A stretch of DNA of 64,000 bases from Talpa occidentalis (taxonomy: Eukaryota; Chordata; Mammalia; Eulipotyphla; Talpidae). The DNA is taken from contig NW_023605083.1 in NCBI RefSeq assembly GCF_014898055.3, forward strand, positions 67,697,715-67,761,714. Reading direction: 5' to 3'. This document shows, in pieces, positions 22,691-33,507 of this stretch. Each line of letters begins with the position of its first letter. The stretch's first letter is position 1. The translations under genes were made by a program, and so were the position numbers. The notes under the pieces were generated by a model. The model was given only the letters and a program-made list of their open reading frames with translations, was not told the origin of the DNA and made no database searches.

Positions 22691-22951
22691 ATTATTTATT
22701 CATTTATTTTTTGCATAGAAGAACTGGGGGGGGGGGTAGGCCAGAGGTGTGTGTGTGGGGGTTAGAAGATTCACTAGAGACAAAGTGGGGAGCAGAACAG
22801 GCAGACTGATGAAACACACTGCTGAGGGGAGCAGCAGGCGAGACAGGAGAGGTCTGCTGCACCATGTGGGTTAGCTCCCTGGCTGGGGATCAAACTCATG
22901 CTGTAGGGATGAAAGCACTGAGACTTAACCCCTAGGTCACCAGGGAGGTCC
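22691..22951 (-). mobile_element. lineage-specific tRNA-derived SINE (copy 4)
   Basis: Reverse orientation: tail 'tttattcatttattttttgcat', an 11-G run at 22726-22736, body 'cactgctgaggggagcagcagg' and head ending 'caccagggaggtcc'. Flanking duplications are not clear. It lies within the 3' UTR of the L1 at 22617-24395. Confidence 0.85.
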
Positions 22952-24048
22952 TCCATGCACACCATCACATATCAATATTAAGTTTACCACTAAAGCTCCA
23001 ATTCTATTCTTTGCCATACAATTGACCCTTTAACCTGCTATAACCACTTCTTCCCTTCTATTACTTGCTAATTTGCTCTTAGAGTCGAAAAGTGTGTATT
23101 TGTTTTATTTTGTTCATTTATTTGTTTCTCAGTATACCACATGTGAGTACAGTCTCTGTCTGGCTTTTCTCTTTCTGTCTTATTTTACTAAGCTTAGTGC
23201 CCTAGATAATGTTGCAAATAACATGACTTCATCTTTTTTATAGCTGAGTAGTATCCTTTTGTGTATAATACCATGTATTCTCTGTCCAGTTATCTCTTGA
23301 TGGGCACATAGGTTGTTTCCAGCTTTTGGCTATGATATAGGAAGCTGCAGTGAACATGGGGGTGCATATATCTCTTCACAATAGTGTTTTTATATTCTTC
23401 AGGTAGAAACCCAGAAATGGGACTACTGGATCACATGGAATTTCTATTTTCAGTTTTTTGAGGAATCTCCATACTGCTTTATATAGTGGCTGTGACATTT
23501 TACATTCCCACAAACAAGATACAAGAGTTCCATTTTCTCTTCTCTCCAATGCACTTGCTGTGTTTGTCTTTCAGATAATAGGCATTCTCATATGTGTGAA
23601 GTGGCATCGCATTGTTTTGAGTTGCATCTTCTTAATAAGAGATGATAAGCATCTTTTCAGGTGCCTACTTGACCACCTGGATGTCTTCTTTGGAGAAGTG
23701 TCTATGCAGATCCTCAGTCCATTTGTAAATTGGGTTGTTTGTTTTATGTTGTTGATTTGCATGAGTTCTTTATATATTTTTAATATTAACCCCTTGTTGA
23801 ACATATGGTGTCTAAATATGTCCTCCTATTCAGTGGAATGTCTTTATTTGATGATAGTTTCTATAGCTGTGCAGAAGCTTTACAGCTTGATGCAGTGCCA
23901 CTGTTTGTTTTTGTTTTTGCTTTCCTTGCCATTGGAGTTGAATCCCAAAATCTCAGCCTGATGTCAAGAAGCATATTGCCCATGTTTTCTATGCATTTGT
24001 GATTCCAGATATTCCATGCAAGTTTTTAATCCATTTTGAATTAATTTG

Positions 24049-24311
24049 CTCTTTTCAAAGTATTTTTTTAAGAAGTGGGGTACAGGCCAGAGTCACAGGG
24101 GTGGGGGTGAGAAGATTCACCAGAGAGATCAGGGAGCAGACCAGGCAGATGTACTGAAATACACTGTTGAGGGGAGCAGCGGGAGAGACAGAAGAGGTCT
24201 GTCGCGACATGTGGGCTGCTTCCCAGCTGGCCAGGGATCGAACTCACACTGCAAAGGCTATGGACAGCCTCACAGTGCTATGCTCACCCCCTTGCGCCAC
24301 CAGGGAGGCCC
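24049..24311 (-). mobile_element. lineage-specific tRNA-derived SINE (copy 5)
   Basis: Reverse orientation with body 'cactgttgaggggagcagcg' and head 'cgccaccagggaggccc'. A perfect 13-bp target-site duplication, ttgaattaatttg, is at 24036-24048 and 24312-24324, inside the older L1. Confidence 0.92.
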
Positions 24312-24395
24312 TTGAATTAATTTGTATGTATGGTTGGGTGACGGTCTGGTTTCATTCTTTTGCATATGGCTGTTCAGTTTTTCCAGTGGGCATTT

Positions 24396-25288
24396 TATAT
24401 TACAAGATGCCAAAACTCACAGAAGACGAAAGCTTGCCAGGCAAGACCTTTGAGGACAAACATCTTTGAACTGGAGGCTGTGCATCCTTATAGTCTTCCT
24501 TCTTTCCTCTTCTGAGCATTACCTCACTGTTTTAATGAATGAATGAGGGAATAAGTTAATACAGCTGAAACGTTTACATCAGCACTTATTACAGGTTCTT
24601 ATCACAATTGTAGAGATCATTATGCGTTGTTAGGGTGTTGAAGCTATTGAAATGAGGAGACACTACAAATAATGCAATGGAGAAGTTTTTTTTTTAATAA
24701 TCAGTATAATGGGATGATATTTTGAGTTACTAATATGTTATTATTTCACATCATCTTAGATTATATGGCTCTCCCCACCGCCACATTCTCATGGAAGCAT
24801 TGTTCCAGGGGAGAATAAGCAAGAAAGAAATAAGTTCTTTGTTTTTGAATTTCAGAGTGAGATTTTAGAAACTGTAGCTTTGAGAATTGTTTTAAAGAGA
24901 ACAATTTTGAATTTCAGAATTCTGGATATTAAACATAAAAGACCCAAGATTTTCATGATGTGCAAGTGCTGAATTAGTGGTCAGAAAAAAAATTAATGGT
25001 TGCCATCATGCCAGAGGCCACAATCACCTATGCTTCTGGAAAGACTAGCTTTGTTCAAAGCTACAAAGGGGTGTTGAAATATTTACCTTGGAGACCCGTC
25101 ATGGACAACATGCAGCAAGTTTTGCTTGGAAAATTCACTGACCACTTTTGGAAACATGTGACATCATCTGCCCCAAATTTCCTGGTAACTTGTTTGAAAT
25201 TTCCTGGAGAGCACTTAATCATTTCATAGCTATTGCTATATTAATTTGCACACATGACTCTGCTTCAATTTTGGGGCCCTGGAAAACT
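24396..25288. other. unassigned non-coding stretch
   Basis: No gene is recognised. The 77-codon frame at 24996-25229 has no domain that I can name and no splice context. Confidence 0.4.
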
Positions 25289-25304
25289 AGGAGATACAGT
25301 TTTT

Positions 25305-25598
25305 TGTTTGTTTTTCAAATAGTAAAGTTTTTTTTTTTTTTTTTTAAAGATCATGCATACAAGAGCTGGGGTACAGGCCAGAGGTGTGGGGGGTGAGAGG
25401 ATTCACCAGAGACAGAGTAGGGAACAGAACAGGCAGATTGACTGAAGTATACTGCCGAGGGGAGCAGAGGGCAAGTCAGGAGAGGTCTGCTGTGCCATGT
25501 GGGTGGCTTCCTGGCTGGCCAGGAGATTAACTTGTGCTGCAGAGGCTGTGGATTGCTTCATAGGTTGCGTCTTAACCATTTCACCACCAGGGAGGCCC
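25305..25598 (-). mobile_element. lineage-specific tRNA-derived SINE (copy 6)
   Basis: Reverse orientation, with a complex T-rich tail (25305-25345) containing 'caaatagtaaag', body 'ctgccgaggggagcagaggg' and head 'caccaccagggaggccc'. The target-site duplication is aggagatacagttttt (25289-25304) against aggagataaagttttt (25599-25614), with one mismatch. Confidence 0.92.
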
Positions 25599-25639
25599 AG
25601 GAGATAAAGTTTTTAATCATCCTAACAGTAGATCTAAAA

Positions 25640-25800
25640 TTTCATGGTGCAGATGAATCACTTGCAGTGCCAATTAAAATACAGATTGCTGATCTCCCAC
25701 ATAGAGATTCTGATTCAGTGGATCTCTGATGGCATCTAGGAATTTATTTTATGAGCAATTATCCCAGGTAATCCTGTTGCAAGTCTAAAGAACTCATTTA
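25640..25800 (+). mobile_element. MER5A (hAT-Charlie) relic
   Basis: Words 'gatgaatcacttgcagtgcc', 'ttaaaatacagattgctgatc', 'agagattctgattcagtgg' and 'tcccaggtaatcctgttg' follow the MER5A order. It is a non-autonomous DNA transposon fossil. Confidence 0.7.
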
Positions 25801-25989
25801 TAGAGAATCTCTATGGTATTGAAAATTGTGTCTTACACATGAACTGTATCTAGTGCTGAATTAATGCAAGAGTAGATTAAGGGGTTATGGAATTCAACAC
25901 ATACTCCTTTTGGAGAGTTTTCTATCAGAAGAGATTCATAGGAATGAACTGGGAGGGAAATAAAAGGCAATTGGCAAAGCATTTCCCAT

Positions 25990-26135
25990 TACACGTGAGG
26001 AACTTATTTACAATGATTCTACCGGGTCATTTACACAATAGGAAACTGAGGCTCTGAGAGTCAATCTCTTGCTCAGAGCAAAGGAGTTAGTAAGTTGCAA
26101 AGTCAGTCTTTCACATTCTACTCGGTGCTATTTAA
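25990..26135 (+). mobile_element. MIR SINE fragment
   Basis: 'acacaataggaaactgaggctctgagag' followed by 'ctcttgctcagagcaaaggagttagtaag' is the MIR core. Confidence 0.7.
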
Positions 26136-26214
26136 AAATTCAAGTTCTTTTTATTCCTTCATGTCCCCCAGGGTACAGAACTCAGACACGAGGGTCCACT
26201 CAACCTCCGTTAGT

Positions 26215-26410
26215 ACTATTGAGAAAGGCATTTCACCTTTGTGTGCCTTAATTTACCAACTTCAAAATAAGGGCAAAGTCACTTAATTAAATTGGGTGTA
26301 TCTTGAGAATTAATCAGGGGAGGTTTGGAATAGGAGGTGAAATGTAAAAGCAGTATCTACTGATGGTATCATTATTATGAACAATAGTAACATCATCAAC
26401 ATTAGTTTCA
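26215..26410 (+). mobile_element. possible MIR SINE, diverged
   Basis: 'ggcatttcacctttgtgtgcctta', 'caacttcaaaataagggc' and 'tgagaattaatcaggggagg' follow the 5' order of MIRb, but divergence is high. Confidence 0.4.
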
Positions 26411-26810
26411 TAATTTAATCTATAAAGCATTGACCCACCAGCTCTGGTTATTATCACTGATAATTAATAAAGATAAGACACGAGGCTAACATGTGTTCTC
26501 AGTGACTTCAAATTTTCACTGGGCAGGAGGAAAAGAAAAATCACTATTTTCTTTATACCAAATGTAACTGGATTTGGAAGTGTTGTCTATTTTTGTGTTA
26601 CTTTATCTCTTCCTTAAAGTTCCCTGAGGTCCACTTGGGATAATGGAGTAAATGAGTCAGTCTGTAAAAACACATTTTAAAGCCCACAGTGGTGGCGGCT
26701 GCAGCACGCAGTGGCTTAGATAGCAGCTCGTCAGGGAAGTGTTGGTTCAAAACCAAACTTGGTTATTTTCTGAAATTCAGAGGAAACTGCTTTAAAGGCA
26801 GATAACCCCT
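26411..26810. other. unassigned non-coding stretch
   Basis: Nothing recognisable as a gene. A short GC-rich patch ('ggtggcggctgcagcacgcag', near 26691) is present but isolated. Confidence 0.35.
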
Positions 26811-26829
26811 GCACATGTGAGCCAAGGAG

Positions 26830-26997
26830 TTGGGAAGTCTCTCGGAGAGCTCTGGCCCCACACCTGACCAGCCTCTGTGTTTAGCTAAATCACAGTACCT
26901 CCATTATCTGATCTGCAACATGGGTGACAGCATTTGTTCAGCTGGTGAGGCTCTTTTGAGGATCAGATGATGTGATGTATATGAAAGTCCTACTAGT
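26830..26997 (+). mobile_element. MIR SINE fragment, interrupted by SINE copy 7
   Basis: 'ctaaatcacagtacctccattatctgatctgcaacatggg' and 'gaggatcagatgatgtgatgtatatgaaag' follow MIRb 'cttctctgagcct...tcatctgtaaaatggg ... aggattaaatgag'. The SINE sits just downstream. Confidence 0.55.
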
Positions 26998-27261
26998 GAC
27001 CTCCCTGGTAGCGCAAGGGGTTAAGCACAGCACTGTGAAGCTATCCGCAGCCTCTGCAGCACGAGTTTGATCCCCAGCAAGGGAGATACCCACATGGCAC
27101 AGCAGATCTCTCATGTCTTGTCCGCTGCTCCCCTCTGCAGTGTATCTTCCTGTTCTGCTCCCCACTCTGTCTCTGGTGTATTCTCTCACACACCCCCGCC
27201 CCCACAGCTTACATCTCAGTTCTTCTATGCATAAATAAACAAATCTTTAAAAAATAATAAA
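26998..27261 (+). mobile_element. lineage-specific tRNA-derived SINE (copy 7)
   Basis: Head 'gacctccctggtagcgcaag', B-box-like 'cgagtttgatccccagc', body 'gctcccctctgcagtgtatc' and tail 'atgcataaataaacaaatc'. Target-site duplication gaaagtcctactagt (26983-26997) against gaaagtccaactggt (27262-27276), two mismatches, so it is an older insertion. Confidence 0.9.
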
Positions 27262-27276
27262 GAAAGTCCAACTGGT

Positions 27277-27795
27277 CATGAACTCAGTTTGCAAAGGTAG
27301 TCAAAAAAAATAAGCAAATAATTTGAATCCTAGGCACACATAAAAATGGCATGCTTTATGAAGTGATTCATTAGTGAGTTATACAGTCAGAGGAATGATG
27401 AGAATGGGTTTAGACATTTGGAATTTGCTGTCCCAGAGAGATGTGTACATTGTCCAAAAAGTCAGACCAGCCAGCCAGCACACCATCATCCAGGGCTGTG
27501 GTTATCTGCTGGGGAATCTGTGAATGTGTGAGCCTCTCAGCTGACCCCTTTCTCAGTGAAGCTGGTACTTGGGTACCTTGGTAACTTGCTCACAGGAAAT
27601 TTGCAACTGAATTCATTTTTAAAAATACAATTTGGCCAGAGAAGTGGCTCCACTTTTACCTTCTCATCAACTCTAAACTCAGCACCTATACAATATAATG
27701 CCAAATAACATGTTGGACATTTAGGAGAGATAGTTCCCATACTAGAAACTTGTACAGTGAATCATGAAATAAGCACAATTCCTTAACCTTCACAT
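27277..27795. other. unassigned non-coding stretch
   Basis: No gene or repeat is recognised. Confidence 0.4.
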
Positions 27796-28225
27796 TATTC
27801 ATATCCTTTGTAATGCACGGTGGCTGTCCCTTTTTTCAAGTGATAAAGTCTGGAGCTCTACCCCTTGAATATATCCTTGTAACTTACGTGGGGGAAGAGA
27901 ATATGGTGGAAGCGAGAGTGCAGTGGTTCTAAGTCTAGGCCTCCCTTTTTCTGGGAATCCAGGCACTGGCCATACAAGACCACTGGCTAACCTTTTGGAG
28001 GATCAGGCTCCTTATAGAGAACCCCACTGAGGCCATCCGAGAGATACGTATGGTCAGCAGACCTAACACCTCGAAACTGCCCACAGTGTGCAGTGAAGGC
28101 AAGCTACAACACAAAGAACCTCTCTGCTGATACACAAACTCAAGAATAAAATAACATGTGTGTGCTAGGCCATCATGTTTAGTGTGGTTTGTGAGACACA
28201 GTTGCTAATACACATAAATATACGA
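27796..28225 (+). mobile_element. MLT1-type MaLR LTR, diverged
   Basis: 'aaagtctggagctctacccc', 'tatagagaaccccactgaggcc', 'aagaacctctctgctgatac', 'aagaataaaataacatgtg', and the terminal 'tagtgtggtttgtgagacacagttgctaata' follow the old MLT1 plus-strand order. The order fits; base identity is poor. Confidence 0.5.
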
Positions 28226-28765
28226 GGGAGATCTTCAAGAATATAGTTCTTAAATTTTATAAAAGGAAGAAAAGGAAGTGAAAAAATACCCACTGAGTTT
28301 ACCAGTAACCAGATCTGTCTAATTTCTAATTATATTTTTAATGTGATAAAATACTTAATTCTAGATTTATTTTCATAGACGAGATCTTGACCATTTTTAG
28401 AGTAAATGTAAGAGTAAGAGACCATGAGATGCCTTTTTATGTATCTTGCTGGGCCATGAAATGACCTATTTCCCTCATTGATTCATTATAAAACAAAAAC
28501 AAAGAATCTCTTTTGAACATTCTTTCCTAAATTTTGCTAACTACTGGGATATTAAAATCAGGGAATGTTTGACATTTCATCTTTAGTGAATTATTCTTTG
28601 GAAAAGTGTTTTCAAATATGCCCAGAAGTTAGATTTTTTTTTAATTGGCCTCAATGACCAATACAGATGGAATTCACTGTATTTTCACTTAACCCTCTTC
28701 CTTTCACTGATGATCGTTTTTTTCATTTCAAAAGCAGATACTAGGGTCAAAGTCTCTTTCATCTT
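28226..28765. other. unassigned A/T-rich stretch
   Basis: No gene or named repeat is recognised. Confidence 0.35.
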
Positions 28766-31158
28766 TTTATTAATTGATGTAAGTTCCTTTATTTTTATTC
28801 CCAGATAGTATATAGCTGATACAATGACTTAAGGGCCACCAATGGCATTCCAATGGTGAAAATATTGAGCATTGAATTGTAGCTTCAACATATAAAGAGC
28901 TTGGGGAAAAAATCACTTCAATCCTAACAATACAATCAAAGCTAAACAAACCTAAAATCAATGAATTTTCTTGGACAACAGTGAAACTGCCGGGTAAACC
29001 TGCACTCTGAAATTTGGAGAAATAGTCTCATCCAGAAAGAAACAACTAGACCTCCTTTGAGAGCTCCTGGAGTCAAACACCATTGTCATGATAATTCTGA
29101 AGAATTGCCTGTGATCAGGATAGGCTAAAATGGGAGTGAAAACTGCCTGAGAACCTCAACCTCAGGCAACTCTTATACATTGATGGATTTTACTTCCAGG
29201 AACTCCATTAGGTTTTCATGATGAAGGTTGAGGGAACATTCGATCACTGGCAGGCAGATGGGAAGGACTCCTCCTCACAGAATACTCCCAGAGTGGCTCT
29301 GTCACAATGGTCTACACTCCAGATGAGAGTATTATCTCAGTTGGGTGAAGATGGAGGACACTGATATTACTCCAGTCCATATAGAATTCTGTTTCACCTA
29401 ATGGGAGGAGAAAGAAGGGCATAGTCAATAAAAGATTTAAAGAGAGAGGCAAGAAGGATAAAGGAGGAAGCAGGAAATGGGAACAGAGAAGCAAGAGGTT
29501 TGAGTGATTCAAGAAAATGGTCAACAGCCAAACACAGGGCCTCCAAACATTAGAGGCAAGTAAACAAATTCTCCCCTAAAGCCTCTAGAGAAAAACCAGC
29601 CTTGCTGATATCTGTGTCCTGTGAAACAATTCAGACTTCAAAACTGTAAAATAATACAAAAGTATGGTTTCAAGCAGAGTCTGTGTTAATATTTAATAAG
29701 AGTAACAAAAGAATATAGAGCTCCCCTTTCCCTACATCTTACTGCCAACCAGTGGGGTTAACAGTATAAAGATGAGGACTGCCACTGAAAGAACCAAAAG
29801 ACAGACTGTTTCTGAGGAATAGTTTTTAGGGAACTAAAAGCAAAGACTAGAAGAATTTGAAGCCAGTGGGACTTAAAGCTATGCTAAATATTAAAGACAG
29901 CCTAACTCACACTTAAAAAAAAAAAATTATCACAGAGTTCGTTACCTGATGTGTCTTCTTTCTAACAACAAGAAAAAAAAAATTACAAATGGTAATACCA
30001 AAGGGTAGCAAAACCAACACACCTGAAGTGACAAATTAAGCACCAGAATAGACTCAAGTGTGCCACAGATGTTTGAACTATGAGAATTTAAAATAATTAT
30101 AAGTAATATATTAAGGATTTTACTGGAAAAGGTATGCAATGTACCAGAACAGATGGGTAATGTAACTAGAAAGGTGGAAGTTGGAGAAAGAAGAGCAATT
30201 TAAGTCTAAAGCAAGTAGAAGAAAGGCAATACAAAAATTAGAGCAGAAATCAATGAAACTGAAACCAAGAATTCATATTACCCAAAGTTGGTTCTTCAAA
30301 ATGATCAATAAAATTTGTAAATCTCTAGCCAGGCTAACCAATAAAGAAAATGAGTAGATACAATTTACCAATATCAGAAATGAAGGTGGGATCATTACTA
30401 TTGATGCTATCAGCATGCAAAGAAGAATAAAGGGATGTTATAAAAAAACATATAGCCATACATTTGATAAATGAAATGGACCAATTCCCTGAAAGGCAAA
30501 AATACCAAACCTCACACAGAGGGAACTACATAATCTGAGGTTTCCTGTACCTATTAAAGAAATTGAATCAATAATAAACAAGCTTCTTTAAAAAAAGAAA
30601 ACACCAGACTCAGATAGTTACATTGGTGAATTCTGCCAAATATTACAGGAAAAAGTAATGCCAATTCTATATACTCTTTTCCAGTAAATAGAAGTTGGGA
30701 GGAGGGAGCATTTCTAGACTAATTCTATAAGGTCAGTATTACATTAATACCAAAACTAGAGAAAAGATATTATATGCAGGAAAACTATAGATTAGTATTT
30801 CTCATGATCATAGATTTAAAAATCATCACCCAATGTTAGCAAATAAATTCTAACATTGTATAAAAAGAATTACATACCATGATCGGTGGGATTAATTCCA
30901 GGTATGTAAGACCATTTCAACATTTGAAATTGATGTAATCAACTATATAAACAAATTTAATGGTGAAAAAAATCATATGATAATAGCAACTTGGCACCAA
31001 AAAAAGCATTTGAAAAAAATCCAACATTCATTCATGATTAAAAATCCCCAGAACTTAGGCATAAAGGGGAACTTCCTCAGCTTGATTAAACTAGCTACAA
31101 AAATACTAGAGTAACATCATACTTAATGGTGACAGAATGGTGAAGAAAGTATTCTCTT

Positions 31159-32364
31159 GGGAAAACTGGGTCGCTACATGCAAAAGAATGAAGCTTGACC
31201 ACTACCTCACACCATACACAAAAATCAACTCAAAATGGATTAAAGAACTAGACATAAGACCTGAAACCATAAAATACATAGAAGGAAATATAGGCGAAAC
31301 ACTACGGGATTTGCACATCAAAGACATCTTTACAGACACATCACCCAAAGCAGTGATAATGAAGACAAAGATAAACAGCTGGGACTACATCAAATTAAAG
31401 AGCTTCTGCACAGCAAAAGAGACAATAACAAAAACAAAGAGAAACCCCACCAACTGGGAGAACATTTTTGCACCCAACACTAATGATAAAGGACTGATCA
31501 CAAAAATCTGCAAAGAGCTGATGAGACTCAGCAACAACAAAGAAAATAATCCAGTCAAAAAATGGGCAGAAGAGCTAAAAAGAAACTTCTCTGAAGAGGA
31601 AATGCAAATGGCCAACAGACATATGAAAAAATGTTCAACATCACTTGCAATCAGGGAAATGCAAATCAAAACTACCATGAGATACCATCTCACACCAGTG
31701 AGAATGGCACATATTAAAAAAACTAGCAACAACAAATGTTGGCGAGGATGTGGAGAAAAAGGAACTCTTCTGCACTGTTGGTGGGAGTGCAAACTGGTCC
31801 AACCACTATGGAGAGCTGTGTGGAGATTTCTGGACCTACTAAACATAGAGCTTCCATATGATCCAGCAATTCCACTCCTAGGTATTTACCCAAAGGACAC
31901 AGAAACATCAATTCCAAAGAGCACCTGCACCCCTATGTTTATAGCAGCACTGTTTACAATAGCTAAGCTTTGGAAACAACCCAAATGCCCAAAAGTAGAT
32001 GACTGGATCAAGAAGATGTGGTACATATATACCATGGAATATTACTCAGCATTCAAAAAAGATAAACACATGCAATTTGCAGCAACATGGATGGCGCTGG
32101 AAGGGATCATGCTCAGCGAAATAAGCCAAAAAGAAAAAGAAAAATACCGGATGGTCTCACTCATAGCAGGAATCTAGAAAACTTAAATAAGGGACCAGGA
32201 AAATGAATATAAGAAAGTGAAAATCAAAATCAACAAAAAACTATGAACCAGAGACACTTTTTGGGGGGTGGGGGGCGGGAGGGGAAGGATTGGGGTCAGA
32301 ATGGGGCGTTTGCAATTGTATGGGGGAATATAAAAATAAAATTTAAGATTAAAAAAAAAAAAAA
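31159..32364 (+). mobile_element. young 5'-truncated L1 with perfect target-site duplication
   Basis: A 1206-bp insert flanked by a perfect 16-bp duplication, aagaaagtattctctt (31143-31158 and 32365-32380). It carries the ORF2 C-terminal third, a short 3' UTR (from 32178), a G-run cluster and a poly(A) tail. It is nested in the old L1 and is clearly younger, because its partial reading frame is still open and the duplications are identical. Confidence 0.95.
31160..32177 (+). pseudogene. L1 ORF2 C-terminal fragment (5'-truncated)
   Basis: An uninterrupted frame of about 338 codons that runs on from host sequence at 31137. ORF2p of L1 has an endonuclease and a reverse transcriptase; both are missing here, and only the C-terminal segment remains. 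The Cys-rich C-terminal motif (CWRGC, then His and Cys spaced as in CX3CX7HX4C) is at about 31737-31790, followed by the conserved '[13 protein letters not shown]' and '[13 protein letters not shown]' blocks. It cannot encode a working retrotransposon. The lack of stops reflects recent insertion, not selection. Confidence 0.9.
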
Positions 32365-33180
32365 AAGAAAGTATTCTCTTAAGATGGGGACTAAAACATG
32401 AATGTACTCTCTCTGATTCAACCGAAATTATGATTGAAGTCCCATCTAGTGCAATCAGAAAGGAAAAAGCGATAAGAGACATATGATTTGGAAGGAAGAA
32501 ATAAAACCATTTTTATTCACAAGGGTATGTATGGTAGTCTATGTAGAAAATTCCAAATAAAGGCTAGGAAAATGAAAGCCCATCCTGGAACTAAAGTGAT
32601 TATGGTAAAGTTGCAAGATGTAAGAATAATATACAAAGGGAATTGATTTCTCACATACCAATAATGAATTTTACTATAAAATGACCATTTACAGCAACAC
32701 CTACAAAACAAAATGTTAAGTGCAAATCTAACAAAATATGTTGTAGTACTTTATGCAGGATATATAAAACACCATAGAAATAAAAGTACGGATAAATAAA
32801 TGGAGAGATGTTTCATATTCACAGATTGAAAAATTCAATATTGTTAAGATGTCAGTTATCCCCCAACATGATTGATAGATTCAATGCAATCACAATTCAA
32901 TCACAATCAAAATCCCAGCTATTAAGCAGATACTGCAAAACTCATTCTGAAGTTATATAGAGTACTTATTAACACAATACTTCCAACAAATTTGGAAGGG
33001 GCCTACCTGATTTCAAGATAAACCTATAGTAATCTAGACAGTGTGGATCTGGTGGAAGAAAATATATACATACAACAATGGAACATTAAGAACCCCAAAA
33101 TAGATCCACACAAATATAATCAACTCATCTTTGACTAAAGTACAAAGGCAACTATCCTTTGAAGAAAGGATAGTTTTTTT

Positions 33181-33507
33181 TTTTTTTTGCATTTTTTAAA
33201 TTTTTTTTTAATAGAGGCATGTTTTATTTATTTATTTATTTGTTTGTTTGTTTTGTTTATACATGCACTGGGTACAGTCAGAAGAGCGGGAGGGTGAGAG
33301 AATTCACCAGAGCCAGAGCGGGGAGCAGAGCAGGCAGAATGACCGAAGTACACTGCTGAGGGGGGCAGTGGGCGGCAGGAGAGGTCTGCGTGCCATGTGG
33401 GACCCTCCTCTGGTGGCCGGGGAGCAGCCTGGGATCGAACTGGCGCCACAGAGGCCACGGGCAGCCTCGCAACCCAGCGCTCAACCACTGCGCCACCGGG
33501 GAGGCCC
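33181..33507 (-). mobile_element. lineage-specific tRNA-derived SINE (copy 8, extended-tail subfamily)
   Basis: Reverse orientation with perfect 15-bp duplication aaggatagttttttt (33166-33180 and 33508-33522). It has a CpG-bearing head and an extra 'ggggagcagcc' segment before the B box. Beyond the usual taaa tail it carries an additional 'aatagaggcatg' end that only the copy at 58581 shares. Nested in the old L1. Confidence 0.94.

Larger units (their letters stand above)
22617..24395 (-). mobile_element. L1 (L1MA/MB-like), hosting two SINEs
   Basis: It starts with the L1 3' end ('taacatataagttcccagtatacatc', 'catacaattgaccctttaacc') and continues antisense through ORF2 to about 24395. The minus strand still encodes an ORF2 C-terminal remnant at 23571-23804. 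Words such as 'ttttgaggaatctccatactgc' and 'gtgaagtggcatcgcattg' are diagnostic. It is 5'-truncated and frame-broken. SINEs sit at 22691-22951 and 24049-24311. Confidence 0.8.

Noticed and set aside
23458..23961. 167-codon plus-strand frame
   Set aside because: It is antisense to an L1 ORF2 remnant; hydrophobic composition comes from the complement of A-rich L1 sequence.
24996..25229. 77-codon frame considered as a processed pseudogene
   Set aside because: The translation did not resemble any protein I know; no poly(A) tail or target-site duplication flanks it.
31385..31846. 153-codon minus-strand frame
   Set aside because: Antisense shadow of the young L1 ORF2 fragment.
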